From NCBI GenBank assembly GCA_017427525.1, contig JAFRSP010000070.1, forward strand, positions 35,063-99,062: DNA of 64,000 nucleotides, read 5' to 3'. Shown piece after piece: positions 50,366 through 59,886 of this stretch; positions within the stretch are counted from its first letter, which is position 1, and the number at the start of each line of letters is the position of its first letter. The position numbers and the translations under genes were made by a program. The DNA is from Clostridia bacterium. GTDB taxonomy: Bacteria; Bacillota; Clostridia; Oscillospirales; Feifaniaceae. Under the pieces are notes generated by a model that saw only the letters and a list, made by a program, of their open reading frames with translations, had not been told where the DNA came from and ran no database searches.

Positions 50366-51658
50366 TTGCGAAACTTACAGACAGGAATAAGAGAAGAACA
50401 CTTCACAGAAACCGGGCAAAACCCCAGGGTCGTCCTGGCAGCTCTTCTTCAGGAGGGCATAGGGGAGGCGGCGCAGCAGGCCAGTCTCGATGAGCTCGAG
50501 AGTCTTGCCGAAACAGCGGGTTTTGAGGTGGTGGGTGTGATCACCCAGCAGCGGGGGATGCCATCTGCTGCCACCTACCTCGGAGAGGGCAAGTTGAGAG
50601 AATTGAAGGAGTTTGCCGAGGCAAACGAGATCGAGCTCGTGATTTTCGACAATGAACTCTCCCCGTCGCAGATCAAGAATATCGAACGGCTGACCGACTG
50701 CAGAGCGTTTGATCGGTCTATGTTGATTTTGGAGATTTTCAATCTCCATGCTGTGACCAGGGAAGGCCGTCTTCAAGTCGAGATGGCACAGCTCAAATAC
50801 ACACTGCCCCGTCTGACAGGAAAGGGCGTGGAGCTTTCCCGACTCGGAGGAGGAGGGGGAATGGGCGCGCGCCGCGGAAAGGGCGAGACCATTCTGGAAC
50901 TGCAGCGCCGCAGAGCGCGCGATCGGATCGCCGCCCTGAGAGAGGAGATCGCGGCGCTGAGACGTACCCGTCAGGAGCAGCGCAGGGCCAGATCGCGTGC
51001 CAATCTGCCGCGGATTGCCGTGATGGGATATACCAATGCGGGGAAATCAACGCTTCTCAACACTCTCACCGGCGCAGGCGTGCTGGCGCAGGACAAGCTG
51101 TTTGCCACCCTCGACCCCACGACCCGCAGACTGACGCTGCCGAGCGGGGCGCAGCTTCTCTTGACCGACACCGTGGGGTTTATCAGCAACCTGCCGCATC
51201 ATTTGATCGAAGCCTTTGCCTCCACGCTGGAGGAGGTCTCGCAGGCAGATCTGCTGTTGCATGTGGTGGATATTTCAAATCCGGGCTGCGATCGTCAAAT
51301 GGAGATTTGCCGCGGTCTGGTCGAGGAACTGGGCGCAGGCGCACTCCCCATGATCACAGCGCTCAACAAGATGGATCGGGGAGCCGCAGCGCCGCTTCCG
51401 CATCTGCGCGACGCAGTGCCCATTTCGGCCCTGACCGGCGAAGGGATCCCCGAGCTGCTCGCCCTGATTGAGAGAAAGCTCGACGAGGGGCGCAGCACCG
51501 CCAGCTTCCTGATTCCCTATGACCGCGCGGGGCTTGTTCAGGAGCTGCATGAGCAGGCGATCGTGGCGGAGATCGACTACAGGGAACAGGGAATTTTCGT
51601 CAAAGCGCGGGGCACAAGCGCCGTGCTGGGCCGTATGAAAAACTATCGGATCGGCTGA
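50366..51658 (+). CDS. hflX: GTPase HflX
   Basis: A ribosome-associated GTPase that splits stalled ribosomes; 430 residues. It has the HflX N-terminal domain (SLDELESLAETAGFEVVG, YLGEGKLRELKEF), the glycine-rich LSRLGGGGGMGARRGKGE linker, a coiled coil (about 170-200), then the G domain with GYTNAGKSTLL (G1), DTVGFI (G3) and NKMD (G4). The start is TTG 50366, close behind AGGAGG (50356-50361); the in-frame TTG 50327 has no ribosome site. First gene of a long plus-strand run. Confidence 0.94.
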   Translation: MRNLQTGIREEHFTETGQNPRVVLAALLQEGIGEAAQQASLDELESLAETAGFEVVGVITQQRGMPSAATYLGEGKLRELKEFAEANEIELVIFDNELSPSQIKNIERLTDCRAFDRSMLILEIFNLHAVTREGRLQVEMAQLKYTLPRLTGKGVELSRLGGGGGMGARRGKGETILELQRRRARDRIAALREEIAALRRTRQEQRRARSRANLPRIAVMGYTNAGKSTLLNTLTGAGVLAQDKLFATLDPTTRRLTLPSGAQLLLTDTVGFISNLPHHLIEAFASTLEEVSQADLLLHVVDISNPGCDRQMEICRGLVEELGAGALPMITALNKMDRGAAAPLPHLRDAVPISALTGEGIPELLALIERKLDEGRSTASFLIPYDRAGLVQELHEQAIVAEIDYREQGIFVKARGTSAVLGRMKNYRIG

Positions 51659-51694
51659 GCGCCCGCCGGCACGGGCGCTGCGGGAGGAAAGACG

Positions 51695-52354
51695 ATGGCA
51701 GAGCAACTCAGCTATATCACATTGTGCCAAGACGGGGAGGCGGTGTATCTCGATCGCAAATCCCGGTTTCTGGGCCATGCCCGCACGGTGGTCAGCGAAG
51801 AAGAGGCGCTCGCCTTTCTCAAGGAGATGCGGGAGCGCTATCGGGACGCCTCTCACAACTGCTACGCCTACCGTATCAGGGATAACAATCTGGCCCGATA
51901 CAGCGACGACGGAGAACCGACCACCACGGCGGGTCTTCCCATGATGGAAGTGCTTTTGGGAGCCGATCTTGTCGACGTGATCGTGGTGGTGACCCGGTAT
52001 TTCGGGGGAACCCTGCTCGGCACAGGAGGCCTGGTGCGGGCCTATACCAAGGCGACGCAGGAGGCGATCAGGGCGGCGGGACTCGCCACCATGACGGCCT
52101 GCGACGAATGCCTGTGCAGCATCGGCTACAGCGGAAAGACGCGCTTTGAAGCGCTGTTGTCCCAGTTTGGCGGCGGCGTTGACGAGCTGGAATTCGGAGC
52201 GGATCTGCTCTATACCTATTACATTCCCACCGTGCAGAGGGAGGGCTTCGAAGCCGCCCTGACAGAGCTGACCTTCGGAGCAGCGCAGCCCATTTTAGCG
52301 CAGCGGCGTTTTCGTCCCATTCCTCTGGAGGCAAGTTTTGAGGAGCGGGAATAG
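51695..52354 (+). CDS. YigZ/IMPACT family protein
   Basis: A 219-residue two-domain protein: the IMPACT/UPF0029 N-terminal domain (SRFLGHARTV, DASHNCYAYRI, DDGEPTTTAGLPM, VTRYFGGTLLGTGGLVRAY) and a small C-terminal ferredoxin-like domain. The family is linked to translation control, but the bacterial role is not settled. ATG 51695 follows GGGAGGAAAG. Lies between hflX and dgt on the same strand. Confidence 0.92.
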   Translation: MAEQLSYITLCQDGEAVYLDRKSRFLGHARTVVSEEEALAFLKEMRERYRDASHNCYAYRIRDNNLARYSDDGEPTTTAGLPMMEVLLGADLVDVIVVVTRYFGGTLLGTGGLVRAYTKATQEAIRAAGLATMTACDECLCSIGYSGKTRFEALLSQFGGGVDELEFGADLLYTYYIPTVQREGFEAALTELTFGAAQPILAQRRFRPIPLEASFEERE

Positions 52355-52433
52355 AAGATGCGAAAAGACAAATGAAAGAGAGACTGCGAGAGGCTTTGTG
52401 CAACATGCCGGATGAAAAAGGAGGAAACCTGCC

Positions 52434-53429
52434 ATGCTGACAAGACAGGAGTTGGAGAGACGAGAGCATCTGCTGCTTTCTGCCACCGCCGCCTTTTCAG
52501 ACGCCTCGAAGGGAAGGCTCCGCGCGGAGGAACCCTGCCCGCTGCGCACTGCATTCGTGCGCGACCGCGACCGCATCATCCACTGCAAGTCCTTTCGGCG
52601 GCTCAAGCATAAGACGCAGGTGTTCCTCTCTCCCGAGGGCGACCACTACCGGACCCGTTTGACCCACACGCTGGAGGTCTCCCAGATTGCCCGCACCATC
52701 GCCCGCGCCCTTTTGCTCAACGAGGATCTGACCGAGGCGATCTGTATGGGACACGATCTGGGGCATACGCCCTTCGGTCACTCCGGCGAGCAGGTGCTGA
52801 ATGAACTCTCCTCCACCGGTTTCACCCACTATGAACAAAGCCTTCGCGTGGTGGATACACTGGAAAAGGAGGGGGAGGGCCTCAATCTGACCCATGAAGT
52901 GCGGGATGGGATCCTCTGGCACTCGCTTCAGGATAAAGCGCAGACGGCCGAAGGCAGGCTGGTCTATTGGGCCGACCATATCGCCTATGTGAATCACGAT
53001 ATCGACGATGCGATTCGCGCACAGGTGCTGCGAAAGGAAGAACTGCCGGAGAGCGTGCAGCGGGTGTTGGGAGACCGGCATTCCGTGCGCATCAATACCA
53101 TGATCTTCAACATGATCGAGAACGGAGAAACCGGAGGCATCGGGTTGACGGGAGAGGTTTTGGAGGCCTATGAGACCCTGCACGACTTCCTCTTTGAACG
53201 GGTCTATCTGAATCCGGTCGCCAAGGCGGAAGAGGGCAGGGCCAAGCAGGCCATGACCATGCTGTTTGAGTTCTTTCTCAAGCAGCCGGACCGTCTGCCG
53301 CCGGAATACATACGAAGAACCGAGCGGGACACTGTGGAACGGGTGGTGCTCGACTATATTTCCGGGATGACAGACCGCTATTGCATCGCGACCTTTGAGC
53401 AGCTTTTTGTGCCGAAGGTTTGGCGGTGA
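52434..53429 (+). CDS. Deoxyguanosinetriphosphate triphosphohydrolase-like protein
   Basis: A 331-residue HD-domain phosphohydrolase that would cut dGTP or other dNTPs into nucleoside and tripolyphosphate. Metal ligands are in RLTHTLEVSQIARTIAR (His), GHDLGHTPFGHSGE (HD) and the later VYWADHIAYVNHDIDDA (Asp). The N-terminal motif RDRDRIIHCKSFRRLKHKTQVF is typical. ATG 52434 follows GGAGG. dgt-dnaG-rpoD is a frequent order in Firmicutes. Confidence 0.93.
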   Translation: MLTRQELERREHLLLSATAAFSDASKGRLRAEEPCPLRTAFVRDRDRIIHCKSFRRLKHKTQVFLSPEGDHYRTRLTHTLEVSQIARTIARALLLNEDLTEAICMGHDLGHTPFGHSGEQVLNELSSTGFTHYEQSLRVVDTLEKEGEGLNLTHEVRDGILWHSLQDKAQTAEGRLVYWADHIAYVNHDIDDAIRAQVLRKEELPESVQRVLGDRHSVRINTMIFNMIENGETGGIGLTGEVLEAYETLHDFLFERVYLNPVAKAEEGRAKQAMTMLFEFFLKQPDRLPPEYIRRTERDTVERVVLDYISGMTDRYCIATFEQLFVPKVWR

Positions 53430-53512
53430 CAGTATCCGTTTCACCATTGCCGCCGTGAAACCCGAAAAAGCGGGACAGGCGGCGGGCAGGATTTGTGAAA
53501 GAAGGTGAGGAG

Positions 53513-55258
53513 TTGGCCATTTCCCAGAGCTTTGTGGAAGAGCTCAAAAGCAGGATTGAAATCGAAGAGCTGATCGGCGGCTATGTGAAGCTGCGCCGTC
53601 AGGGCAGCAATCTTAGCGGACTCTGCCCCTTCCACAGCGAAAAAACGCCTTCGTTTACTGTGTTTGTGGGCAGTCAGAGCTATTATTGCTTCGGTTGCCA
53701 TGCGGGGGGCGACGCCATCACCTTTGTTCGGGCCATCGAGCATCTCGATTATGTGGAGGCCGTGAAAGTCCTCGCCGACCGCGCAGGGATGACGGTGCCG
53801 GAAGAGCAGCGCGACAAAGAAAGCGCGGTGCGGAGAGCCGATCTGCTTGAACTCAACCGGATCGCCGCCCGTTGGTTTCATGAGCAGCTGCGGGCCTCGC
53901 CGGACGCGATCCGTTATTTGGTAGGACGGGGACTGCAGGAGAAAACCATCGTCCATTTCGGACTGGGCTATGCCCCGCCGGAATGGGACGGGCTTTTGAA
54001 GCACTTAAAACAGCAGGGTTTTTCCGAGCCCGATATCCGGCGGGCAGGACTTGCCGCCGTGAGCAAGCAGGGCAGCTATTACGACTATTTCCGCAATCGC
54101 GTGATGTTTCCCATCATCGACGTACGCGGTAAGGTGATCGGATTTGGAGGACGTGTGACAGACGACAGCAAGCCCAAATATCTCAACTCTCCCGACACGC
54201 CGGTTTTCAAAAAGAGCCAGAGCCTGTTTTCCCTGTGCAACGCCAAGGGGACGGGCGGCGAGCGGTTGATTTTGGCAGAGGGCTATCTGGATGTGATCTC
54301 CCTTTGGCAGGCGGGTTTCCCAGAGGCGGTGGCAACCCTCGGCACTGCGCTGACCGGAGAGCAGTCCCGCCTGATGGCGCGCTATGCCAAGGAGATCGTG
54401 ATCGCCTATGATATGGACGACGCCGGACGCAGGGCCAGCCTGCGGGCCAGCGATCTTCTGACCGCCGCAGGGCTCAAGGTGAGGATGCTGCAGCTTGACG
54501 GGGCCAAGGATCCGGATGAATATCTGAGAGTGCATGGAGCAGACCGCCTGCATGCGCAGCTGAATCGTGCCGAGAATTTCGTGGAATATAAATTATCCCG
54601 CGCGGCGGAAAAGCTCGATCTCACAAAATCCGACGGCAAGGTCGCCTACCTCAGAGAAGCGGCCGTGATCCTGGCGGATCTGCAGAGCCCGATCGAACGC
54701 GACGTCTATGCCGGGCACGTGGCGGCGCAGCTCGGAGTGGAAAAGGAAAACCTGCTCATCGAGGTCAGACGTCTGCGAAGAAGCTATGCGAAAAAGGCGC
54801 AGCAGCAGGAGCTCACGCAGCAGGAACGTCAGTTAAAAACCGGGGTGGGACGGCTGAATCCTGAAAAGGCCCGCAATCTGCGGGCATCCCGTGCGGAAGA
54901 GGGGATCCTGTGTCTGTTGTTTGACCATCCGGACTATTTTGACGAGATGAGACAGGCCCTGTCGCCCGATGATTTTGTAACCGCCTTCAACCGCCGTGTG
55001 CTGGTCGCCTTTGAAGAGGCCATTGCGCGGGGCGACCGTCCGGACCTTGCTTCTCTGACCGAGGATTTCTCGGTGGAGGAGATCGGCGCGGTGCAGGGGA
55101 TTCTTCTGGGAAGAGACCGCTTTGCCGGAACGAGGGAAGAACTGAGAGAACTGATCGAGACGCTTGACGGCTGCCGCCGCCGCGGCGATATCAGGGAGAT
55201 CTCGATGGATGAGCAGGCGCTTCGGAGCTATCTCCATTCGATGGCGGATAAGAAATAA
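53513..55258 (+). CDS. dnaG: DNA primase
   Basis: Makes RNA primers for DNA replication; about 581 residues. Zinc domain CPFHSEKTPSF with CFGC (about 38-66), TOPRIM domain with LAEGYLDVISL, GTALT and DMDDAGRRA (DxD), and a C-terminal helicase-binding domain. The start is placed at TTG 53513 ((M)AISQSFVEELK), the position matching family starts and just after AAGGTGAGG; a GTG 18 bases upstream would add six residues. Confidence 0.95.
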   Translation: MAISQSFVEELKSRIEIEELIGGYVKLRRQGSNLSGLCPFHSEKTPSFTVFVGSQSYYCFGCHAGGDAITFVRAIEHLDYVEAVKVLADRAGMTVPEEQRDKESAVRRADLLELNRIAARWFHEQLRASPDAIRYLVGRGLQEKTIVHFGLGYAPPEWDGLLKHLKQQGFSEPDIRRAGLAAVSKQGSYYDYFRNRVMFPIIDVRGKVIGFGGRVTDDSKPKYLNSPDTPVFKKSQSLFSLCNAKGTGGERLILAEGYLDVISLWQAGFPEAVATLGTALTGEQSRLMARYAKEIVIAYDMDDAGRRASLRASDLLTAAGLKVRMLQLDGAKDPDEYLRVHGADRLHAQLNRAENFVEYKLSRAAEKLDLTKSDGKVAYLREAAVILADLQSPIERDVYAGHVAAQLGVEKENLLIEVRRLRRSYAKKAQQQELTQQERQLKTGVGRLNPEKARNLRASRAEEGILCLLFDHPDYFDEMRQALSPDDFVTAFNRRVLVAFEEAIARGDRPDLASLTEDFSVEEIGAVQGILLGRDRFAGTREELRELIETLDGCRRRGDIREISMDEQALRSYLHSMADKK

Positions 55259-55315
55259 AACCGCCGGGAATTCACGCAGAGCCACAAAGAAAGAGAAAAT
55301 GAGGGGAATGCAAGT

Positions 55316-56410
55316 ATGGTGACCGAAAAGAAGCTGACCGTTAAAGAAATGGTGGAGCAGGCAAAGATGAAGGGCTCCGTTTCCGGGAAAGAGCTTGTGG
55401 CCTTTATCGACGAAAACGAGTTCGAGATGGAGGTGATCGAGTCGCTCTACGAGAGCCTCGAAGCGGCAAACGTCAAGATCGAGGACGACTATGAGGAAAT
55501 CAATCTGACCGATCTCAACACGCTCGAGATCGAAGAGAGCGACGATCAGGATATCGATCAGACCCTGACCAACGAGGGAACGGCCATCGACGATCCAGTT
55601 CGGATGTATCTCAAAGAGATTGGCAAGGTTCCACTGCTCACTTCCGAGCAGGAAATCGCCCTTGCACGCCGCATGGCTGAGGGCGACGACGAAGCCAAAA
55701 AGCAGCTTTCCGAGGCAAATCTTCGTCTGGTCGTCAGCATTGCCAAACGATATGTCGGACGGGGAATGCTCTTCCTCGATTTGATCCAAGAGGGGAACCT
55801 CGGCCTGATCAAGGCTGTGGAGAAATTTGATTACACAAAAGGATACAAGTTTTCAACATATGCAACCTGGTGGATCCGCCAGGCGATCACCCGCGCCATC
55901 GCCGATCAGGGGCGCACCATCCGCATTCCGGTGCACATGGTGGAGACCATCAACAAGGTGATGCGGGTCTCACGTCAGCTGCTGCAGGAGCTGGGACACG
56001 ATCCCAGCAGCGATGAGATCGCGCGGGAGATGGGGATGTCGGTCGACAAGGTGCGGGAGATTCTCAAGATCGCCCAGGAGCCGGTGTCGCTTGAAACGCC
56101 GATCGGCGAAGAGGAAGACAGTCATCTGGGCGATTTTATCCCCGACGACGATGCGCCGGCCCCCTCTGAGGCGGCCTCCTACACGCTTCTCAAAGAGCAG
56201 CTGATCTCCGTGCTCGGAACCCTCACCCCCAGGGAAGAGCGGGTGCTCAAACTGCGGTTCGGGCTGGAAGACGGCCGCGCGCGCACGCTCGAAGAGGTGG
56301 GCAAGGAGTTCAACGTCACAAGAGAACGAATTCGGCAAATCGAGGCCAAGGCGCTGCGCAAGCTGCGTCATCCCAGCCGCAGCCGCCGGCTCAAAGATTT
56401 TATGGAGTAA
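55316..56410 (+). CDS. rpoD: Primary sigma factor RpoD (SigA)
   Basis: Housekeeping sigma-70 factor, 364 residues. Short acidic region 1.1 (about 1-90), region 1.2 [18 protein letters not shown], region 2 with [19 protein letters not shown] and [17 protein letters not shown] (-10 recognition), region 3, and region 4.2 [20 protein letters not shown] (-35 recognition). ATG 55316 follows GAGGGGA. 57 bases after dnaG. Confidence 0.97.
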   Translation: MVTEKKLTVKEMVEQAKMKGSVSGKELVAFIDENEFEMEVIESLYESLEAANVKIEDDYEEINLTDLNTLEIEESDDQDIDQTLTNEGTAIDDPVRMYLKEIGKVPLLTSEQEIALARRMAEGDDEAKKQLSEANLRLVVSIAKRYVGRGMLFLDLIQEGNLGLIKAVEKFDYTKGYKFSTYATWWIRQAITRAIADQGRTIRIPVHMVETINKVMRVSRQLLQELGHDPSSDEIAREMGMSVDKVREILKIAQEPVSLETPIGEEEDSHLGDFIPDDDAPAPSEAASYTLLKEQLISVLGTLTPREERVLKLRFGLEDGRARTLEEVGKEFNVTRERIRQIEAKALRKLRHPSRSRRLKDFME

Positions 56411-56455
56411 TGAAACCGGGCGATTCTCAGGATTCAGAATAAAGGAGTGAAATGG

Positions 56456-57022
56456 ATGGAGCTTCTCAAGCAGCGCATTATTCAGGAGGCCGGCATGTTG
56501 CCTGGCAACGTTTTGAACGCCAACACGTTTATGCGGTATCGGATCGACGTGGCACTGATTGACCGACTCGGAGAGGAGTTTTACCGACTATTTCGCGAGA
56601 CGAGACCGGACAGGATCGTTACGGTGGAGACTTCGGGGATCCCCGTGGCGCTCTCGGTTGCGCGCTGTTTTGGACTCTCCTGCGTGGTGGCCAGAAAGAT
56701 TGCGGGAGAGGCGGAGGAAAACGACTATCACGCCAGGCTGATCTCCTATTTCGACCGGCAGGATTACAATCTTTGCATCTCCCGCCTGTTTCTTGAACGG
56801 GGCAGCCGCGTGCTGCTCATCGATGATTTTCTTGCAACCGGCAACACGCTGAACGCCATGATGGAAATCATCAAAACCGCAGGGGCGCAGTTGGTTGGAA
56901 TCGGCGCCGTGGTTGAGAAGGGCTTTCAGCACGGCGGGGACGAGCTGCGCAGCAAAGGGGTCAATCTCAAAAGTCTGTGCATCATCGACAGTATGGAAAA
57001 TGGGATCACCTTCCGGGAGTAA
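56456..57022 (+). CDS. xpt: Xanthine phosphoribosyltransferase
   Basis: Salvages xanthine to XMP with PRPP; 188 residues. The PRPP motif VLLIDDFLATGNT, the family opening MELLKQRIIQEAG, and the N-terminal-domain segment VETSGIPVALSVAR identify it. ATG 56456 follows AAAGGAG at 8 bases; the GTG 9 bases earlier is too close. It lies 45 bases after rpoD with no room for the guanine riboswitch seen upstream of xpt in Bacillus, so it is likely read with rpoD. Confidence 0.92.
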   Translation: MELLKQRIIQEAGMLPGNVLNANTFMRYRIDVALIDRLGEEFYRLFRETRPDRIVTVETSGIPVALSVARCFGLSCVVARKIAGEAEENDYHARLISYFDRQDYNLCISRLFLERGSRVLLIDDFLATGNTLNAMMEIIKTAGAQLVGIGAVVEKGFQHGGDELRSKGVNLKSLCIIDSMENGITFRE

Positions 57023-57141
57023 ACGATGGCAAAGCGCAGGCGGAGAGGATCCGCCGCCCCGGGAAAAGGAGCTCTGCCGGTTGAGTGGGGCTTGCGCTCC
57101 GGCGGAGAAACGCGAAGGAGTATTCGAAATCAGATATGCAG

Positions 57142-57176
57142 GGCGGTTGCCGAGAATCCCGGCAGCCGCCTTTTTT
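57142..57176 (+). terminator. Terminator after xpt
   Basis: GGCGG(t)TGCCG/CGGCA(g)CCGCC hairpin (57142-57170) followed by TTTTTT; it ends the hflX-to-xpt run. Confidence 0.85.
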
Positions 57177-57190
57177 GTCCGAGAGGGCAT

Positions 57191-58210
57191 CTACTTTGCC
57201 GTAGGGGAGTCAGCTTCCTCGATCAGGCGGGCGACAGCCTGGGCCAGCAGTTCGGCGGCAGCGTCGGCCTCGGCGAGCGTGTTGGCGCAGGTGCCGATCT
57301 CCACCAGAAACGCGCCGGGCAGCAGGTGTTGATTGTATCGGTTGGAGGAGAGGTAAATGGGACGCATGAGGCCGGGCGTTTCTTCTTCAAGAAGTTGGTA
57401 CAGCCGCGCGGCAAGAGCGAGGTTATTCTTCCAGCCCGGATGGGAAAGACCGCTTTGGGAGGTGCCGACCACCAGCATAAGTTGTGCCGTAGGGAGTCCG
57501 TCTGCCTCGATGAGAGTGCGGTATTTCACGCCCTGCGGAGAAATCATCGAGTCGCGATGCAGATCTAGAATCACTCGGATGGAGGGATGCTCGTCCAGCG
57601 CTTCTTCAGCGACGGCGCGGCTTTTGGCATAAGCCTGGTTGAAGGAGGGGGTGTCGCAATGCGCGGTGATATGCAGGGTTTCGATTCCTCTGCGTTCCAG
57701 TGCCGCGGCAACCGTGTCGCCCACAGAAACAACGTTGCGGCGGTCGTCCTGATCATAGGTCGAGACGGCGGGGTCGTAGTAAGCGGAACCGTCGGAGTAG
57801 GCCTCGCTGGTATGGGTGTGCAGAATCAGCACTTGCGGCCCGCTGTGCCGCGGTCCGAGGGAAGGGATCTGGCCAGGGAGAGAGTCGGGATCTATGGGGA
57901 TTTGGGAGGGGTTTTGATAGTAGACGCCGTTTGCCCCATCGAATCCACCGGAAGAGCCCTGGATGGAGAGGGAAGAGACCGGCAGCATCCCCTCGGGGAG
58001 ATCGGTCTCTGTTGCGTCGGATGTGGAGGGGCGCAGCCCAGGAGACTGCACGGAAACCGTAACCAAAGGTGTAGGGACAACAACGGCTTTTGCCGACAGC
58101 ATGAAGAAGAGTAAAAGTGCGAGCAGAAATCCCCCCACGGTATTGAGAAGGAGTACCTGGGAAAGGGTAGAGATCGGCGGGGACAGTCTGCCGGAACGGG
58201 AACTTCTCAT
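57191..58210 (-). CDS. spoIIP: Stage II sporulation protein P (SpoIIP)
   Basis: A membrane-anchored amidase/endopeptidase of the engulfment machinery with SpoIID and SpoIIM; 339 residues. N-terminal span about 20-45, a Ser/Pro/Gln-rich linker, and the amidase domain with VLILHTHTSEAY, VILDLHRDS and FLVEIGTCANT (zinc ligands and catalytic Glu). ATG 58210 follows GGAGG. It may be cotranscribed with the small gene at 58329. Confidence 0.93.
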   Translation of the reverse strand: MRSSRSGRLSPPISTLSQVLLLNTVGGFLLALLLFFMLSAKAVVVPTPLVTVSVQSPGLRPSTSDATETDLPEGMLPVSSLSIQGSSGGFDGANGVYYQNPSQIPIDPDSLPGQIPSLGPRHSGPQVLILHTHTSEAYSDGSAYYDPAVSTYDQDDRRNVVSVGDTVAAALERRGIETLHITAHCDTPSFNQAYAKSRAVAEEALDEHPSIRVILDLHRDSMISPQGVKYRTLIEADGLPTAQLMLVVGTSQSGLSHPGWKNNLALAARLYQLLEEETPGLMRPIYLSSNRYNQHLLPGAFLVEIGTCANTLAEADAAAELLAQAVARLIEEADSPTAK

Positions 58211-58328
58211 AAGGGCGCCTCCTTCAGACCACGGACAGGTTGGTTCCCTGCCACTGTATGCGCGGGAAGCGCGGTTTATGTGTTAAGAGAAATAGAAATG
58301 TCTGCCTTGGAGAAGGACGGTGCCTTTA

Positions 58329-58676
58329 TCAGGGGAGACTGCCGTGTTGGAAGACGATTTGATTCGGAAAGGAACGGAACATATAAGCCGAAGCGCTAAA
58401 GACAGCCTGGAGGCGGGGAGGGGTCAGAAGCTGCCCTGCCTCAAGGAACTGCTTGGCGCCCGATTCCAGACGATCAAAAAATGACTGCGGCACCAAGAAG
58501 TCATCGTCCAAAAGGCGAAGCGTCAGCCCCTGCCTGGAGTGGGAGATCGAAATGGCAGGATCGTCTTGGTCTGCAATTTGAAGCCGGCTGGATGTCAGGT
58601 TGAGGCCAACAATGGTAAGCAGGGAGAGGAAAGATAAGAAGAATGCAAGCAAAAAGGCTCTGGTATGGTTTCGCAT
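58329..58676 (-). CDS. Small membrane-anchored protein of unknown function next to spoIIP
   Basis: A 115-residue protein with an N-terminal span (about 7-26, RAFLLAFFLSFLSLLTIVGL) and a short extracytoplasmic domain (TSSRLQIADQDDPAISIS, GLTLRLLDDDFLVPQSFFD). I do not recognise a family. ATG 58676 follows AAGGAG. It is on the same strand as spoIIP, 118 bases upstream of it, so a sporulation role is possible but only inferred. Confidence 0.6.
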   Translation of the reverse strand: MRNHTRAFLLAFFLSFLSLLTIVGLNLTSSRLQIADQDDPAISISHSRQGLTLRLLDDDFLVPQSFFDRLESGAKQFLEAGQLLTPPRLQAVFSASAYMFRSFPNQIVFQHGSLP

Positions 58677-58989
58677 GGAAGTCTCCTTGGTCGGGCGACG
58701 CCCCTGTTTTTTCGGCTGCATGGTATGGATTCTTTATGGATGGGATTCAAAAAAGAAAAGGGCAAGAAGAATAAATAAAAGGGCATGATTGATACGTGTT
58801 TCCGACTTTGCGACGAAAGGTCCGAAGTTCGTCGAACAGAGGATACACGCTTTGATCGGGGTCTGCGCGTATGCACAGGGCATACACATGACGGCTGACT
58901 CCGACCTGCCCGGTGTATTTTGCGGCATCCTTTGCGGATTATGCCTGTGCTGCGGAAAAAGCAGGCGGAAGATTTGAGGATTTCGCTCC
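58677..58989. other. Divergent gap upstream of the lipoprotein
   Basis: No gene is supported. On the minus strand there is a CATACCAT-like sequence upstream of the small gene that could be part of a SigE-type promoter, but no matching -35 was found. Confidence 0.3.
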
Positions 58990-59018
58990 TTGCATTGTGC
59001 CCCCTTCTATGTTAAAAT
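58990..59018 (+). promoter_or_regulatory. Promoter with a long leader to the lipoprotein gene
   Basis: TTGCAT (58990-58995), 17-base spacer, TAAAAT (59013-59018). The next recognised gene starts at 59313, so the leader would be near 290 bases. A 58-codon frame (ATG 59029) begins a few bases after the predicted start site. Confidence 0.5.
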
Positions 59019-59312
59019 ACAAAAAGCATGAAAAACGTGCCGCTGAAACGATTCGTGGGCTTCGAGGCCCCGATTTTCGGAGGAGATGTTTTCTGCCGGG
59101 GAGCCTTTCTGGGAAAGATGCGGCAACGCATCGCCGCCCCCGTGGAGATGAGAATCTCAAACCGGAGTTCTGCCCTGCCGGAGAATAGGGAGCAAGGGCC
59201 GTAAGAGCTTTGATCGTATACCCCGAACGGGGCGCGCTTTTGACGAGTGAGCTTGAACCCGGTGCTTCAACACGAAGTCTCTTTCAATTTTGAATCCGAG
59301 GATGAATGCTTC

Positions 59313-59783
59313 ATGAAATTTTGGAAAAACCTATTGTTCTTTGCACTGCTGTCGGCAATGCTGTTTTCGATCTGCGGCTGTCTCAGCAAGCAGGGGGAAA
59401 AAACTCCGACCTCATATGCCACGCTGGGTGAACTGAGCGAGGCGGTGGGCTATTCGGTCAACACCCCGATGTATATTCCAGGGAAGGACTATACCGAGAC
59501 CTATACGGATTTGGGAGAAGGCGTTGCGGAAATCGTCTATCAGAACAGTGGGCAGACCATCGTATTTACCATGGTCAATCAGCCGAATCAGGATCTCCTG
59601 GGTGATTTGAGCGAGTATCCGGAAGAATATGAGAGCACCTGCAGGGGATATTCCATCCCGCTTTACGGGAAAGACGGCGTTGCCTATGTTTCGCAATGGA
59701 GTGAAAACAATAAGACCTTTGCCATGCGCTTTACGGTGGGTGTGACGCCGGAGCTCTTCGATGAGATCATCATGGGCGTTTGA
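59313..59783 (+). CDS. Predicted lipoprotein of unknown function
   Basis: A 156-residue exported lipoprotein with a signal peptide ending in a lipobox-like SICGC (Cys23), followed by a mainly beta domain (YATLGELSEAVGYSVNTPMYIPG, AEIVYQNSGQTIVFTMVNQ, MRFTVGVTPELFDEIIMGV). It resembles small DUF4367-type lipoproteins in general pattern, but I cannot place it firmly. ATG 59313 follows GAGGAT. Ends just before a bidirectional terminator. Confidence 0.7.
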   Translation: MKFWKNLLFFALLSAMLFSICGCLSKQGEKTPTSYATLGELSEAVGYSVNTPMYIPGKDYTETYTDLGEGVAEIVYQNSGQTIVFTMVNQPNQDLLGDLSEYPEEYESTCRGYSIPLYGKDGVAYVSQWSENNKTFAMRFTVGVTPELFDEIIMGV

Positions 59784-59820
59784 CAAAACCAACCGGTAAG
59801 TAAAATGAAAGAAAAACCAA

Positions 59821-59856
59821 AGAGCTCTGAACACTGTGGCGTTCAGAGCTCTTTTT
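59821..59856. terminator. Bidirectional terminator between the lipoprotein and metH
   Basis: AGAGCTCTGAAC/GTTCAGAGCTCT hairpin with TTTTT on the plus strand and TTTGGTTTTTC on the minus strand. Confidence 0.85.
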
Positions 59857-59886
59857 CATGGTTTTCGAGAAGCGAGGGCGCAGCCT

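Noticed and set aside
56411..56455. Guanine riboswitch before xpt
   Set aside because: Only 45 bases separate rpoD and xpt, too short for a purine aptamer.
57026..57568. 180-codon plus-strand frame after xpt
   Set aside because: Runs through the xpt terminator and then antisense to spoIIP; no motif.
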